In this document: positions 9,622 through 18,042 of the stretch, one piece after another
Numbering within the stretch: position 1 is the first letter of the stretch
Layout: the number at the start of each line of letters is the position of its first letter
From: Mycobacterium sp.
GTDB taxonomy: Bacteria > Actinomycetota > Actinomycetes > Mycobacteriales > Mycobacteriaceae
NCBI GenBank assembly: GCA_003987775.1
Contig: RXJD01000061.1
Coordinates: forward strand, 45,553-109,552
DNA: 64,000 nt
Reading direction: 5' to 3'
Notes under the pieces: model-generated
The model's input: the letters and a program-made list of their open reading frames with translations, nothing else
What the model was told of the DNA's origin: nothing
Database searches by the model: none
Program-made: the position numbers and the translations under genes

Positions 9622-10623
9622 TCAGGCCCCGCCGAACGATGGAATGATCTCGCGTCCAACGATATCGAGGTACTCCGACCGGGCGAGGTGAGGAATCGTG
9701 AACAGGAACTGGTCGACACCGCAACGCTGGTACTCCCGGATCCGCTCCACGCAGCGCGCGGGTGATCCGACGATCAACCCCGGCTCAGGGATGGACGCGA
9801 ACTCGGCGCGGATCGCGGCCTCCTGATCAGCGGAGTCGGTGGGTGCGAGCAGGACCGTGACCGACAGCCGCAGCGACTCCGGATCGCGGCCGGCCGACTC
9901 GCACGCGCGGTTGAGGAAGTCGCGACGCTGCGTGACCTGCTGCGGCGACCACCAGCGCACGTTGAGCCCCTGGGCGGACCTGGCGGCGATCCGTTGCACC
10001 CGGTCGCCTTCGCCGCCGATCCACAACGGCGGGTGTGGCCGCTGCACCGGTGGCGGATCACAGATCGCGCCGTCCAGGGTGTAGAACTCGCCCCGGTAGG
10101 TGGGGTTCGGCTCGGTCCAGACCGCCTTCATCACCTCCAGCGACTCGGCCAGCGCAGAAACCCGTTCGCGAATCGGAGGGAAAGGAATCCCGTAGGCGTC
10201 GAACTCGCGTTGGAACCAGCCGGCTCCCATTCCCAGATCGAGGCGTCCCTCCGAGATGACATCGAGCGTGGCGGCCATCTTCGCCAGCACCGAGGGGTGG
10301 CGGTAGGAATTGCACAGCACGCTGGTGCCCAGGCGCAGCCGGGTGGTGTCCCGTGCCAGCGCGCTGAGCGCCGTCCAGCACTCCAGCAAGGGAAGCGAGG
10401 AGGGCGGCGCAGCGGAGCCGGTTCCGCCTGATTCGGCGGCGATGCCGGCGTCTTTGACGTAGTCGTCGGGGCTGATTGTCAGGAAGTGGTCGCACAGCCA
10501 CACCGAGTCGAAGCCGTACTGCTCCGCCTTCTGTGAGACGGCGACCATGTCGCGATACGCGCTCACCGCCAGGCCGTTGACGGTGAGTGCCAGGATGAGG
10601 CCGAATCGGGCATCGGAATTCAT
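9622..10623 (-). CDS. LLM-class F420-dependent oxidoreductase (Rv0791c homologue)
   Basis: A 333-residue TIM-barrel LLM protein. Recognisable parts are SVWLCDHFLT, LRLGTSVLCNSYRHPSVLAKMAATLDVIS, GRLDLGMGAGW and the PLWIGGEGDRV phosphate/cofactor region, matching the mycobacterial F420-dependent group. Substrate is unknown. It starts 3 bp after the GntR gene on the same strand, so regulator and enzyme form an operon probably controlled by the palindrome at 11435-11458. Confidence 0.88.
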   Translation of the reverse strand: MNSDARFGLILALTVNGLAVSAYRDMVAVSQKAEQYGFDSVWLCDHFLTISPDDYVKDAGIAAESGGTGSAAPPSSLPLLECWTALSALARDTTRLRLGTSVLCNSYRHPSVLAKMAATLDVISEGRLDLGMGAGWFQREFDAYGIPFPPIRERVSALAESLEVMKAVWTEPNPTYRGEFYTLDGAICDPPPVQRPHPPLWIGGEGDRVQRIAARSAQGLNVRWWSPQQVTQRRDFLNRACESAGRDPESLRLSVTVLLAPTDSADQEAAIRAEFASIPEPGLIVGSPARCVERIREYQRCGVDQFLFTIPHLARSEYLDIVGREIIPSFGGA

Positions 10624-10626
10624 TGT

Positions 10627-11436
10627 CTATGAACCACTTTCAGTGAGTCCGACGCCCGGCCCGGCGACGGTGCGGGGCAGTGTGACGGAGAACTTGTATC
10701 GCTCCGGCCGGTGGTGGAACACCACCACCTCGAGAGGTTTGTCGTCGTCGGTGTAGCTGATCCGCTCGACGATCAACACCGGTGCACCGGCGGTGAGACC
10801 GAGGTCGCCGGCGACGTCGGGGGTAGCGCTGTCCGCACGAATTTCGTAGGTGGCCCGCCCGATCCGCACGCCCATGCCCTGTTCCCACATGGTGTAGGTG
10901 GTTGCGGTGGCCGGCGTGCCTGTGAGCAGAGGCTCGACGGCCGGACCCAATCCCGCCGGGAGGTATGCGGTGACGAGGGCGAGCGGTTCCTCTCCGGCGC
11001 GGAAGCGCCGACGTATGCACAGCACGTCGGAGATGCCCAGAACCCTGGAAATGTGTTGTGGTGCGGTGGTTGTCTCGTGTGACAGCACATCCACCTCGGG
11101 TGTGATGCCGGATTCCAGCAGCACCTCGGTGATGGTGCGGACGCCGGAGGTGAGTTCCTGCCTGACGGGTTCGGCAACGAAGGTGCCCAGGCCCTGCCGC
11201 CGCACCAGCCACCCCTGGCTTTCGAGCATGCCGACCGCCGCCCGCACCGTCACCCGGCTCAACCCGGTTCGGTCCATCAACGCCTTCTCGCTGGGCAGTC
11301 GTCCGCCCTCCGGTAGGCCTTGAGCGACGATCTGTGCCTTCAGTGCTTCGGCGAGCTGAGTAGTAGCCGGCACGCTGCCCCGCGATATCCGCAGTTCAGC
11401 GGCATCCAAGTCGAGCTCGGGGACGGCAGAGGTCAT
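10627..11436 (-). CDS. GntR-family transcriptional regulator, HutC subfamily (Rv0792c homologue)
   Basis: A 269-residue regulator. The N-terminal winged helix carries the GntR signature (LPSEKALMDRTGLSRVTVR) and the C-terminal half is a UTRA ligand-binding domain (RRRFRAGEEPLALVTAYLP, later VERISYTDDDKPLEVV). It should bind as a dimer to a palindrome and be released by a small effector. A 9-bp perfect inverted repeat overlaps its own start codon, so autoregulation is likely, together with the LLM gene behind it and perhaps the divergent VOC gene. Confidence 0.92.
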   Translation of the reverse strand: MTSAVPELDLDAAELRISRGSVPATTQLAEALKAQIVAQGLPEGGRLPSEKALMDRTGLSRVTVRAAVGMLESQGWLVRRQGLGTFVAEPVRQELTSGVRTITEVLLESGITPEVDVLSHETTTAPQHISRVLGISDVLCIRRRFRAGEEPLALVTAYLPAGLGPAVEPLLTGTPATATTYTMWEQGMGVRIGRATYEIRADSATPDVAGDLGLTAGAPVLIVERISYTDDDKPLEVVVFHHRPERYKFSVTLPRTVAGPGVGLTESGS

Positions 11437-11458
11437 AGGACGTATTAAAACGTCCTAT
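11435..11458. promoter_or_regulatory. Probable GntR operator
   Basis: Perfect inverted repeat ATAGGACGT - 6 nt - ACGTCCTAT. It covers the start codon of the GntR gene and lies 32 bp before the divergent VOC gene. HutC-type regulators usually bind 9-12 bp arms of this sort, so it is a good candidate for the autoregulatory site. Confidence 0.75.
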
Positions 11459-11489
11459 ACCGGTCCGCGTCAAGTGGTGTAATGGCAGA

Positions 11490-11888
11490 GTGGGTCTGAC
11501 CGTCGAACGCTTCGACCATGTGGTGATCAACTGCCGCGACGTCGACGCCACTGCGGACTGGTACGAGCGGGTATTGGGCATGACGCGCGAGACGTTCGGG
11601 GAGTCCAACAGAACCGCGCTGCGTTTCGGGGAGCAGAAGATCAACCTGCGCCCGATTGGCGCGCTCGCCGATGACCCGGAGTGGGCCACCGGTTCGGTCG
11701 AAGCGGCCGGGTCCGAGGACCTGTGCCTGATCACCCGGGCGACCCCGGGCGAGGTGCGCGCGCACCTGATGGCGTGCGGGGTCGAGATCGTCGCCGGACC
11801 GGTGACGCGAACGGGCGCGCTGGGCCCGATGACATCCCACTACTGCCGCGACCTCGACGGCAATCTGATCGAGATCGCCGTCTACTGA
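11490..11888 (+). CDS. VOC superfamily (glyoxalase/dioxygenase-fold) protein
   Basis: A 132-residue single-module VOC protein: FDHVVINCRDVDATADWYERVLGM at the start and the YCRDLDGNLIEIAVY end strand with the metal-binding Glu. The N-terminal His (DHVV) and C-terminal Glu are present, so a metal site is plausible. Reaction unknown; glyoxalase, fosfomycin-resistance-like and dioxygenase activities share this fold. It starts at GTG 11490, divergent from the GntR gene across the shared operator region. Confidence 0.8.
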   Translation: MGLTVERFDHVVINCRDVDATADWYERVLGMTRETFGESNRTALRFGEQKINLRPIGALADDPEWATGSVEAAGSEDLCLITRATPGEVRAHLMACGVEIVAGPVTRTGALGPMTSHYCRDLDGNLIEIAVY

Positions 11889-11895
11889 TCGTCTT

Positions 11896-12342
11896 TCAGA
11901 GCGGATACAGCTCCGGCAGGTTCACCACGATCGCCTCCTGGCTGTTGCGGGCGATGACCACCTCGGCGGGCGTCGTCGGATCCGGATTCTCCTCACGGTG
12001 GGGCACGAACGGCGGGACGAAGATGTAGTCACCGGGTTCGGTCTTGATCCGCACCTCTTGCACGCCGTCATGAAAGACGAATTCCGGGTTGCCACTGCGC
12101 ACATAGATCGCCGTCTCGGAGTCCCCGTGATGATGATTGCCCGATGCCGTATCAGGCTCGATGTATGTCTCACCCATCCACAGTTGCTGCGCGCCGACGG
12201 ACTTGCCGCTGATCGCGGCGAACCGTTGCAGCCCCTCGGTCTGGGCGGTGCCGGAGTCCAGTTCGGACGCCCGGATGTGATGAACGCGCGTGCGGCGCAC
12301 ATCGACGTCGTTCGCGTCGAAGTCTGGGTGAAATCCGTCCAT
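11896..12342 (-). CDS. Cupin-domain protein
   Basis: A 148-residue cupin. Motif 1 is seen as GNHHHGDSETAIYV with the three His and a Glu for the metal, and motif 2 around PGDYIFVPPFVPHREEN supplies the last His. Substrate unknown; such proteins are often small dioxygenases, isomerases or sensors. An AAAGGAG ribosome binding site precedes ATG 12342. It is 26 bp downstream of the disulfide reductase gene on the same strand and is probably the last gene of that operon. Confidence 0.83.
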   Translation of the reverse strand: MDGFHPDFDANDVDVRRTRVHHIRASELDSGTAQTEGLQRFAAISGKSVGAQQLWMGETYIEPDTASGNHHHGDSETAIYVRSGNPEFVFHDGVQEVRIKTEPGDYIFVPPFVPHREENPDPTTPAEVVIARNSQEAIVVNLPELYPL

Positions 12343-12368
12343 CAGTGCTCCTTTCCGGCAGCCACGGT

Positions 12369-13826
12369 TCAGACGACCACGCTGAACGAATCGCGATAGG
12401 CTTCAAGCAGTCTCAACCACAGTTCACTGATGGTAGGAAAGCACGGCACGGCGTGCCACAGCCGCTCGACCGGAACCTGGCCGGCTACGGCGATGGTGGC
12501 CGCGTGCAGCAGTTCGGTCACCCCCGGCCCCGCCATGGTCACGCCGAGCACGCGGCGGGTATCGACGTCGACCACCATCCGGGCCCGGCCGGTGTAGCCG
12601 TCGGCGAACAATTTCGCACCCGTCACGACCTCGCCGATCTCGACGTCGATGATTTTGGCGCGATGATTGGCCTGCGCGGCCTGTTCGGCGGTCAGTCCGA
12701 CGGCGGCCACCTCGGGGTCGGTGAAGAATGCCTGCGGTACGGCGTGATGGTCGGCTGTGGTGGCGTGTTCGCCCCACGGCGCCGTGTCGAGCGGTCGTCC
12801 CGCGGCACGGGCGCCGATGGCGGCGCCGGCGATGCGCGCCTGGTACTTGCCCTGGTGGGTCAGCAGCGCGCGGTGGTTGACGTCGCCGGCGGCGTAGAGC
12901 CAGCCGCCGTCGACGCCCTGCACGAGGCAGGTGTCGTCGACGTCGAGCCAGCTGCCCGGCGTCAATCCGATTGTCTCCAAGCCGATGTCATCGGTGAGGG
13001 GTGCGCGCCCGGTCGCAAACAGGATCTCGTCGACCTCCAGTTCGCTTTCGTCGTCGAGGGTCAGTCGGACCGGGCCGTCCGGGTCCGGCCGGTGCAGCGT
13101 CCGCACCGACACCCCGGTGCGGACGTCGACTCCGCCCTCGTCGAGTCCACGCCGGAGGAATTCGCCGACGAAGGGCTCCATTCGCGGCAGCAACCGCGAG
13201 CCCCTGACCAGCAGGGTCACCGCCGCGCCCAGACCTTGCCAGGCCGTAGCCATCTCGACACCCACGCCGCCGGCGCCGACGACCGCGAGCCGGCCCGGGA
13301 CCGCGCTGCTGTCGGTGGCCTGGCGGTTGGTCCACGGCTTTGCTTCGCGGATTCCGGGCAGGTCGGGCAGTGCCGCGCGACTGCCGGTGCAGATGACGAT
13401 CGCGTGCCGCGCTGTCAGCGTGACCTGATCACCGCCGGACGGCGTGACCACCACCCGTCGCGGACCATCCAGCCGTCCGTGCCCGCGGATCAGCGTGGCG
13501 CCGATGCCGTCCACCCAGTCGGCCTGGCCCGAATCGTCCCAGTCGCTCACGTAGTGGTTGCGGCGGCCGAACACACCGGCGGGATCGAGCGAACCCCCGA
13601 CCGCCTGGCGGGCGCCGTCCACTCGACGGGCGTCGGCGACCGCCAGGACGGGGCGCAGTAGCGCCTTGCTCGGCACGCAGGCCCAGTACGAGCATTCACC
13701 ACCGACGAGTTCGCGTTCGACGATCGCGACGGACAGCCCCGCGGCCCGGGCCCGGTCGGCGGCGTTCTGTCCGACCGGTCCGGCGCCGAGCACCACGACG
13801 TCGAATTCTGTTATTGGCATGGTCAA
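12369..13826 (-). CDS. Pyridine nucleotide-disulfide oxidoreductase (Lpd/MerA-like, Rv0794c homologue)
   Basis: A 485-residue FAD/NAD(P) enzyme. FAD motif VVLGAGPVGQNAADRARAAG at the N-terminus, redox-active disulfide in GGECSYWACVPSKAL (CxxxxC, both Cys present), an NAD(P)-binding GAGGVGVEMA motif, the second FAD contact ATGRAPLTDDIGL, and a dimerisation domain. The C-terminal HxxxxE catalytic pair is seen around HAVPCFPTISELW. It may act as a dihydrolipoamide-, mycothione- or metal-type reductase; the substrate is not clear. Its start overlaps the HAD gene stop by 4 bp. Confidence 0.9.
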   Translation of the reverse strand: MTMPITEFDVVVLGAGPVGQNAADRARAAGLSVAIVERELVGGECSYWACVPSKALLRPVLAVADARRVDGARQAVGGSLDPAGVFGRRNHYVSDWDDSGQADWVDGIGATLIRGHGRLDGPRRVVVTPSGGDQVTLTARHAIVICTGSRAALPDLPGIREAKPWTNRQATDSSAVPGRLAVVGAGGVGVEMATAWQGLGAAVTLLVRGSRLLPRMEPFVGEFLRRGLDEGGVDVRTGVSVRTLHRPDPDGPVRLTLDDESELEVDEILFATGRAPLTDDIGLETIGLTPGSWLDVDDTCLVQGVDGGWLYAAGDVNHRALLTHQGKYQARIAGAAIGARAAGRPLDTAPWGEHATTADHHAVPQAFFTDPEVAAVGLTAEQAAQANHRAKIIDVEIGEVVTGAKLFADGYTGRARMVVDVDTRRVLGVTMAGPGVTELLHAATIAVAGQVPVERLWHAVPCFPTISELWLRLLEAYRDSFSVVV

Positions 13827-14518
13827 TCCGTTCCCTTCGTTGTGGGTCGCAGCTGCCGGGCGAGGTCAATCAGGCTGCCGGCGAGCAAATCTGGTTGTGG
13901 TAGGGCGTCGACGGGCAGCGGTGCATTGCCTGGCCGGGTGATGAGCGCCGTGCCGAAGCCGGCGTTGTGGGCGCCCAGCAGGTCCCACACGTGCGAGGCG
14001 ACCATCATGCATTCGGCGGGTGCCACCTCGATCTGTTCGCACACGTACTGGTAGACCGATGGTGCCGGCTTGAACGCCCGGCAGCTGTCGACGGTGAACC
14101 GGTGCTCGAAAAAGCCTGCCAGGCCGGCGTTTTCGAGGGCAGTAGGCGCACCGGGCGAATGCGGCGAATTGGTCAGGGTGGCGAGTCGAAAGCCGTTGTC
14201 ACGCAACTGCGCAAGCCCGTCGGCGCTGTCGGGGTAGGCGGGCATGCGTCGCATGCCCGCGGTGAGGCGCCGGGCCTCGTCGTCGGTCACGCGCACCCGG
14301 TGGATGTCGGCGAGCATCCGCAGCACCCCGGCGGCGAGTTGGGCGAAGTCGACGTAGTCGTCGGACAACGTCGCGGCCATCGAATACATGACGAGCTGGT
14401 TGAACCACTCCCGCAGGACCCGCCGGTCGCCGAAAAGCTCCCCGAACAACGGCGCCAGCGATTCGATATCGATCAGAGTCTCGTTGACATCGAAGACCAG
14501 CACGGACGGTATGGCCAC
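13823..14518 (-). CDS. Haloacid dehalogenase type II (L-2-haloacid dehalogenase-like HAD)
   Basis: A 231-residue HAD-superfamily protein of the L-2-haloacid dehalogenase branch. The nucleophile Asp10 sits in VFDVNETLIDI, motif II is TLTNSPH, the Lys is in FKPAPSVY, and motif III is seen in VASHVWDLLGA. Members hydrolyse the carbon-halogen bond of 2-haloacids, but many homologues are only presumed dehalogenases. It lies 17 bp after the MDR reductase gene and overlaps the next gene, so the three form one operon that starts behind a TGGG-type operator. Confidence 0.85.
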   Translation of the reverse strand: MAIPSVLVFDVNETLIDIESLAPLFGELFGDRRVLREWFNQLVMYSMAATLSDDYVDFAQLAAGVLRMLADIHRVRVTDDEARRLTAGMRRMPAYPDSADGLAQLRDNGFRLATLTNSPHSPGAPTALENAGLAGFFEHRFTVDSCRAFKPAPSVYQYVCEQIEVAPAECMMVASHVWDLLGAHNAGFGTALITRPGNAPLPVDALPQPDLLAGSLIDLARQLRPTTKGTD

Positions 14519-14535
14519 TGATCAGCCTCCCCACG

Positions 14536-15594
14536 TCATTCGCGATCCATGACCACCACCATCTTGCCGCCGGCCTGCCCGGCCTCCATAACCCGGTGGG
14601 CCTCGCGAATCTGATCGAAGGAAAAGATGCGGGACGGCCTCGCGTCCAGCGTGCCGTCGGCAACCTGTTGTGCGATGGCCTGCAGAGGCACGTCGGCCAC
14701 CGGGAAGCCGGGCGTGCCGAACACAAAGCTGCCGAAGAAGTTCAAGTTCACGCCGCTGGCCATCCGCAGCAGCGGGTTGAAATCCCCGATGGGATCCAGG
14801 CCCCCCAGCCATCCCGCCAGGCACGCGGTGCCACCGCGGCGCAGCATGTCGAGGGAGTCGAGGATGGTGCTGTTGCCCACCAGATCGAGGACGGCGTCCA
14901 GCTGTTTGGCTTCCGGTAGGCGGGCGGCCAGGTCGGTTTTTTCCAGCTCGACGCGGTCGGCACCGAGTGCCTCCAGCATGGGGATGCGTCCGCGGCTGCG
15001 CGTCGTCGCGATGACACGCGCTCCGGCCGCCACCGCCATCTTCAGCGCTGCCTGCCCGAAAGACGATGTCGCACCGCGGATCAGCAAGGTCTGCCCTGAC
15101 GCCAGGGCGAGGTTGCGGAACAGGCATGTCCAGGCCGTCGCGTACGTCTCGGGCAGAGCCGCCAACTGCGACCAGGGCAGGCCGGACTCGATCAGCGCGA
15201 CGTTGGCCGCGCGTACGCGGGTGAATTCGGCATAGCTGCCGTTGATCGTCCGTCCCAGGCCGCCCATCAGCGCGGCAACCTTGGCGCCGACCGGAAATTC
15301 CCCGCCGGGGCAGGCATCGACGATGCCGACGCACTCGATGCCGCTGACTTCGGCGGCCTCCGCCCATTCACCACGCCGCATGTGCATTTCGGCGTGGTTG
15401 ATGCCGAATCCCTTGACCCGGATCACCACCTCGCCGTCTCTGGGCACCGGCTTGGGGATATCGGTGTAGACCAAGCTGTCGAGTCCCCCGAATCGCTGCA
15501 AAATGATTGCGCGCATCGTGTTTTCGCCAGCCGTCTCGCGCACCACGGCCGGGGCGCTAGGTATCTTGCCGACGTCCCTCGCGATGGTATCCAC
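14536..15594 (-). CDS. MDR-family (quinone oxidoreductase-like) dehydrogenase
   Basis: A zinc-independent medium-chain dehydrogenase/reductase: N-terminal GroES-like domain (GINHAEMHMRRGEW) and Rossmann domain with the NADPH loop LIRGATSSFGQAALKMA. The catalytic Zn ligands of classical alcohol dehydrogenases are not seen. I chose GTG 15594, which has a strong GGGAGGGG five bases upstream and coding-like third positions after it; the more usual homology start is ATG 15516 (326 residues), which lacks a good ribosome binding site. First gene of the operon behind the operator at 15638. Confidence 0.83.
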   Translation of the reverse strand: MDTIARDVGKIPSAPAVVRETAGENTMRAIILQRFGGLDSLVYTDIPKPVPRDGEVVIRVKGFGINHAEMHMRRGEWAEAAEVSGIECVGIVDACPGGEFPVGAKVAALMGGLGRTINGSYAEFTRVRAANVALIESGLPWSQLAALPETYATAWTCLFRNLALASGQTLLIRGATSSFGQAALKMAVAAGARVIATTRSRGRIPMLEALGADRVELEKTDLAARLPEAKQLDAVLDLVGNSTILDSLDMLRRGGTACLAGWLGGLDPIGDFNPLLRMASGVNLNFFGSFVFGTPGFPVADVPLQAIAQQVADGTLDARPSRIFSFDQIREAHRVMEAGQAGGKMVVVMDRE

Positions 15595-15637
15595 GGCGTC
15601 CCCTCCCAGGCCGAATGGGTTGTTTATCCCACTATTA

Positions 15638-15653
15638 TGGGCTACGCATCCCA
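15638..15653. promoter_or_regulatory. TGGGnT-N4-AnCCCA operator, copy A
   Basis: 16-bp imperfect palindrome of the same type as copies B, C and D, located between the double-TetR stop and the start of the MDR reductase operon. On the minus strand it overlaps a CATAAT -10-like box, so binding should repress that operon. Confidence 0.65.
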
Positions 15654-15676
15654 GAGATGTCCAGTGTGGCGGGGGG

Positions 15677-17014
15677 TCAGGCCGTGGACTGGGGCCGCGC
15701 GGACCCGCGTCGCCCCTTCGGGACGAACGCGGCGACATACTCGACCGCGGCAGTCAGCGCGGCGCGCATCGGCTCCGGTTCGCCCGTGGCGTGGGTGATC
15801 ATGGCGCCGCCCTGGTGGGCGATGACCAGAGACGCCGCCAAGTGCCGCGGGTCGGCGTCGGAACGCAGCGCACCCCGCCGGCGCATGGAAGTCAGTCCAT
15901 CGGTGAAGATCTCGATCCACTCGTCGTATCCGCGGGCGACGTCGTCATGAATCTCGCTGTCGGCGTCGATCAGTTCCCCGGCCAGCGAGCCGTAGACGCA
16001 CCCGCCGAGTCGGTAGACGGTGTCGATGTCGTCCAGGCACGCATCGGCCCATGCATGCAGGGCATCGACGCTGTCGAGCGCGCCCATGCGGGCCTGGGTG
16101 TGAAACGTTCGCACGTCGCGACGACGACTGGCGATGACCTGGCGGATGAGATCGCGCTTGTCGTGGAAATAGTGGGTGATCTGCGATCCGCTCACTTCGG
16201 CGCGGGTGCGCACCTCGTCGATGCTGGCATTGGCCACTCCGCGTTCGAAGACGACAGCGGCCGCCGTGTCGACGATGCGGCTTCGGGTGGCCAGACCCTT
16301 CTGTGTCAACCGTGGCGCCTGTGCGTCGCCGGTCGGCGGGGACGTGCGCCGGGTGCGCACCCGCCGGGGCGGCCGGAGTGCGCGTTCGGCGGGATCGGTG
16401 GCGAACATCCGTAGATAGTTGACGGCGAATCGGGTCGCATCGGCGTGCGGCCACTCCGCTCGATATGTAAAGGCCAGCGTGCCGCCGCCCTGATGAGCGC
16501 AGACCATCACCGCTGCCAGCGCGTGGGGTTCGGCTCCGCGGACCAGGAGGCGGTTGTCCTGCATGCGCGCGATGGCCTGCTCGAAGAGCGCGATCCACTG
16601 CCGGTATCCGTCGGCCAGGGCCGCGCGCGTGGCGTCGTCGGACTTGGCCAGTTGTGCGGCGAGAGCGTGATACGTAGGCGTGCCGGTGTACTCGATACGG
16701 CGCAGGTAGCGCATGTTGAGATCCAGCCAGCGCTCGTAATCGTCGAACGTGTCCAGGTTCCCGAGCTTGGGTTGGCGGTGGAAGTCGAGCACGACGCCGA
16801 TCTGCCGGCTGATCACGGCCCGGATCAACGCACGCTTGTCGGTGAAGTAGTGCGCCAGTTGGGAACCGCTCACCGAGGCGGCCTTGCGCACGTTGTCCAT
16901 GTTGAACGCCGCCAAGCCCTCCGCGACGATCAACTCGGCCGTCGCCAGGACGATCCGGTCGCGGGTGGCGCGGCCCTTGGCGGTCAACCGCTGTTCGACG
17001 TCCGGATCGGCCAT
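15677..17014 (-). CDS. Fused tandem TetR regulator (two full TetR units in one chain)
   Basis: A 445-residue protein made of two complete TetR-like units, residues about 10-206 and 236-432, joined by a basic/Pro linker (PPRRVRTRRTSPPTG). Each unit has the helix-turn-helix and a C-terminal ligand-binding half. The recognition-helix regions are almost the same: VSGSQLAHYFTDKRALIR and VSGSQITHYFHDKRDLIR. A normal TetR has ~200 residues and acts as a homodimer; this chain could fold as its own pseudo-dimer and read a palindrome. Operator copy B lies 33 bp upstream of the start, and three more copies flank neighbouring genes. Confidence 0.9.
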   Translation of the reverse strand: MADPDVEQRLTAKGRATRDRIVLATAELIVAEGLAAFNMDNVRKAASVSGSQLAHYFTDKRALIRAVISRQIGVVLDFHRQPKLGNLDTFDDYERWLDLNMRYLRRIEYTGTPTYHALAAQLAKSDDATRAALADGYRQWIALFEQAIARMQDNRLLVRGAEPHALAAVMVCAHQGGGTLAFTYRAEWPHADATRFAVNYLRMFATDPAERALRPPRRVRTRRTSPPTGDAQAPRLTQKGLATRSRIVDTAAAVVFERGVANASIDEVRTRAEVSGSQITHYFHDKRDLIRQVIASRRRDVRTFHTQARMGALDSVDALHAWADACLDDIDTVYRLGGCVYGSLAGELIDADSEIHDDVARGYDEWIEIFTDGLTSMRRRGALRSDADPRHLAASLVIAHQGGAMITHATGEPEPMRAALTAAVEYVAAFVPKGRRGSARPQSTA

Positions 17015-17047
17015 CGCGACAGGCTAACCCGCAACAGGTGACGGTTA

Positions 17048-17063
17048 TGGGATATTCAGCCCA
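17048..17063. promoter_or_regulatory. TGGGnT-N4-AnCCCA operator, copy B (regulator promoter)
   Basis: TGGGATATTCAGCCCA, just upstream of the double-TetR start at 17014 and downstream of the hydrolase stop at 17073. Same layout as copies A, C and D. Its position implies autoregulation. Confidence 0.65.
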
Positions 17064-17072
17064 TTGATCGCC

Positions 17073-17945
17073 TCACGCGGCCATGCGGTGTCCGGACAGG
17101 AACGTCTGGATCAGTTCGGCAACCTCGGCGTGCGCCGACTCGAGCAGGAAGTGGCCGCCGTCGAGCAGGTGGACTTCGGCGTGCGGCAGATCCGTGGTGA
17201 AGGCCGTTGCGCCCGCCGGCCCGAATATCTCATCCCCGCGCCCCCACACCGCGAGCAGCGGAACACCCGAGGCGCGGAAGTACTCGTGCAGGCGCGGGTA
17301 CATCGGCGCGTTGGTCGCATAGTCGCGAAAAAGCTTGAGCTGCACCAGGTCGTTGCCTGGCCGGGAGATCAGCGCGAAATCGTGATGCCACGATTCGGGA
17401 TCCACCAGCGTCTCGTCAGGCACCCCGGTCAGGTACTGCCAACGGGTGGCGTCCAGGGTGAGAAACTGCCGCACCGCCGCCTCGTTGTCCGGATTCGGGT
17501 CCTCTTGATACGCCCAGACCGTCCGCCAGAAGCTCTCGACGAAACCCGCGTCGTAGCCGTTGCCGTTCTGGCTGATGATCGCTGTGATCGCGGACGGATT
17601 GCGCAGCGCCAGGCGCCACCCGATCGGTGCTCCGTAGTCCTGCACGTACATGGCGTATCGGTCGATACCCAGGGTGTGCAGCAGTCCCTCGGTGAGATCG
17701 GTGAGGGCGTCGAAGGTGTAGTCGAACTCGTCGACGGCGGGCGCGTCGGACAGTCCGAAGCCCAGATGGTCCGGTGCCACCACGTGGAAGCGGTCGGCAA
17801 GTTCCGGGATGAGATTGCGGAACATGTACGAGCTGGTCGGAAAGCCATGCAGCAGAACAATTGTGGGCTGATCCGGGTCGCCGGCTTCGCGGTAGAACAG
17901 ACGGTGACCGTCGACGGTGCGGTAACGGTGGTGAACGGTCGGCAT
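17073..17945 (-). CDS. Alpha/beta hydrolase with Asp nucleophile (haloalkane dehalogenase/epoxide hydrolase-like)
   Basis: A 290-residue alpha/beta hydrolase. The oxyanion segment is LLHGFPTSSYMF, the nucleophile elbow is VQDYGAPIG with Asp103 rather than Ser, and the late catalytic His is in DGGHFLLES. An Asp nucleophile is typical of haloalkane dehalogenases, fluoroacetate dehalogenases and epoxide hydrolases. The Trp that follows the Asp in classical haloalkane dehalogenases is Tyr here, so dehalogenation is not assured. ATG 17945 was chosen; operator copy C covers its promoter. Confidence 0.85.
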   Translation of the reverse strand: MPTVHHRYRTVDGHRLFYREAGDPDQPTIVLLHGFPTSSYMFRNLIPELADRFHVVAPDHLGFGLSDAPAVDEFDYTFDALTDLTEGLLHTLGIDRYAMYVQDYGAPIGWRLALRNPSAITAIISQNGNGYDAGFVESFWRTVWAYQEDPNPDNEAAVRQFLTLDATRWQYLTGVPDETLVDPESWHHDFALISRPGNDLVQLKLFRDYATNAPMYPRLHEYFRASGVPLLAVWGRGDEIFGPAGATAFTTDLPHAEVHLLDGGHFLLESAHAEVAELIQTFLSGHRMAA

Positions 17946-17967
17946 GGCGCGCTCCCTGAAGCAGTTT

Positions 17968-17983
17968 TGGGTTATATGACCCA
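17968..17983. promoter_or_regulatory. TGGGnT-N4-AnCCCA operator, copy C (hydrolase promoter)
   Basis: TGGGTTATATGACCCA, palindromic except one pair of positions, 23 bp upstream of the alpha/beta hydrolase start. On the minus strand CATAAT directly precedes it and could be the -10 box, so a bound regulator would block initiation. Confidence 0.7.
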
Positions 17984-18042
17984 TTATGCACCCGCGGGTC
18001 TCAGGTGCAACCATTGATCGCGCGGCTATCTAACCCCTATTA

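Noticed and set aside
12345-13661. 438-codon frame on the plus strand opposite the disulfide oxidoreductase
   Set aside because: Antisense shadow of a gene with CxxxxC, FAD and NAD motifs; no domain of its own.
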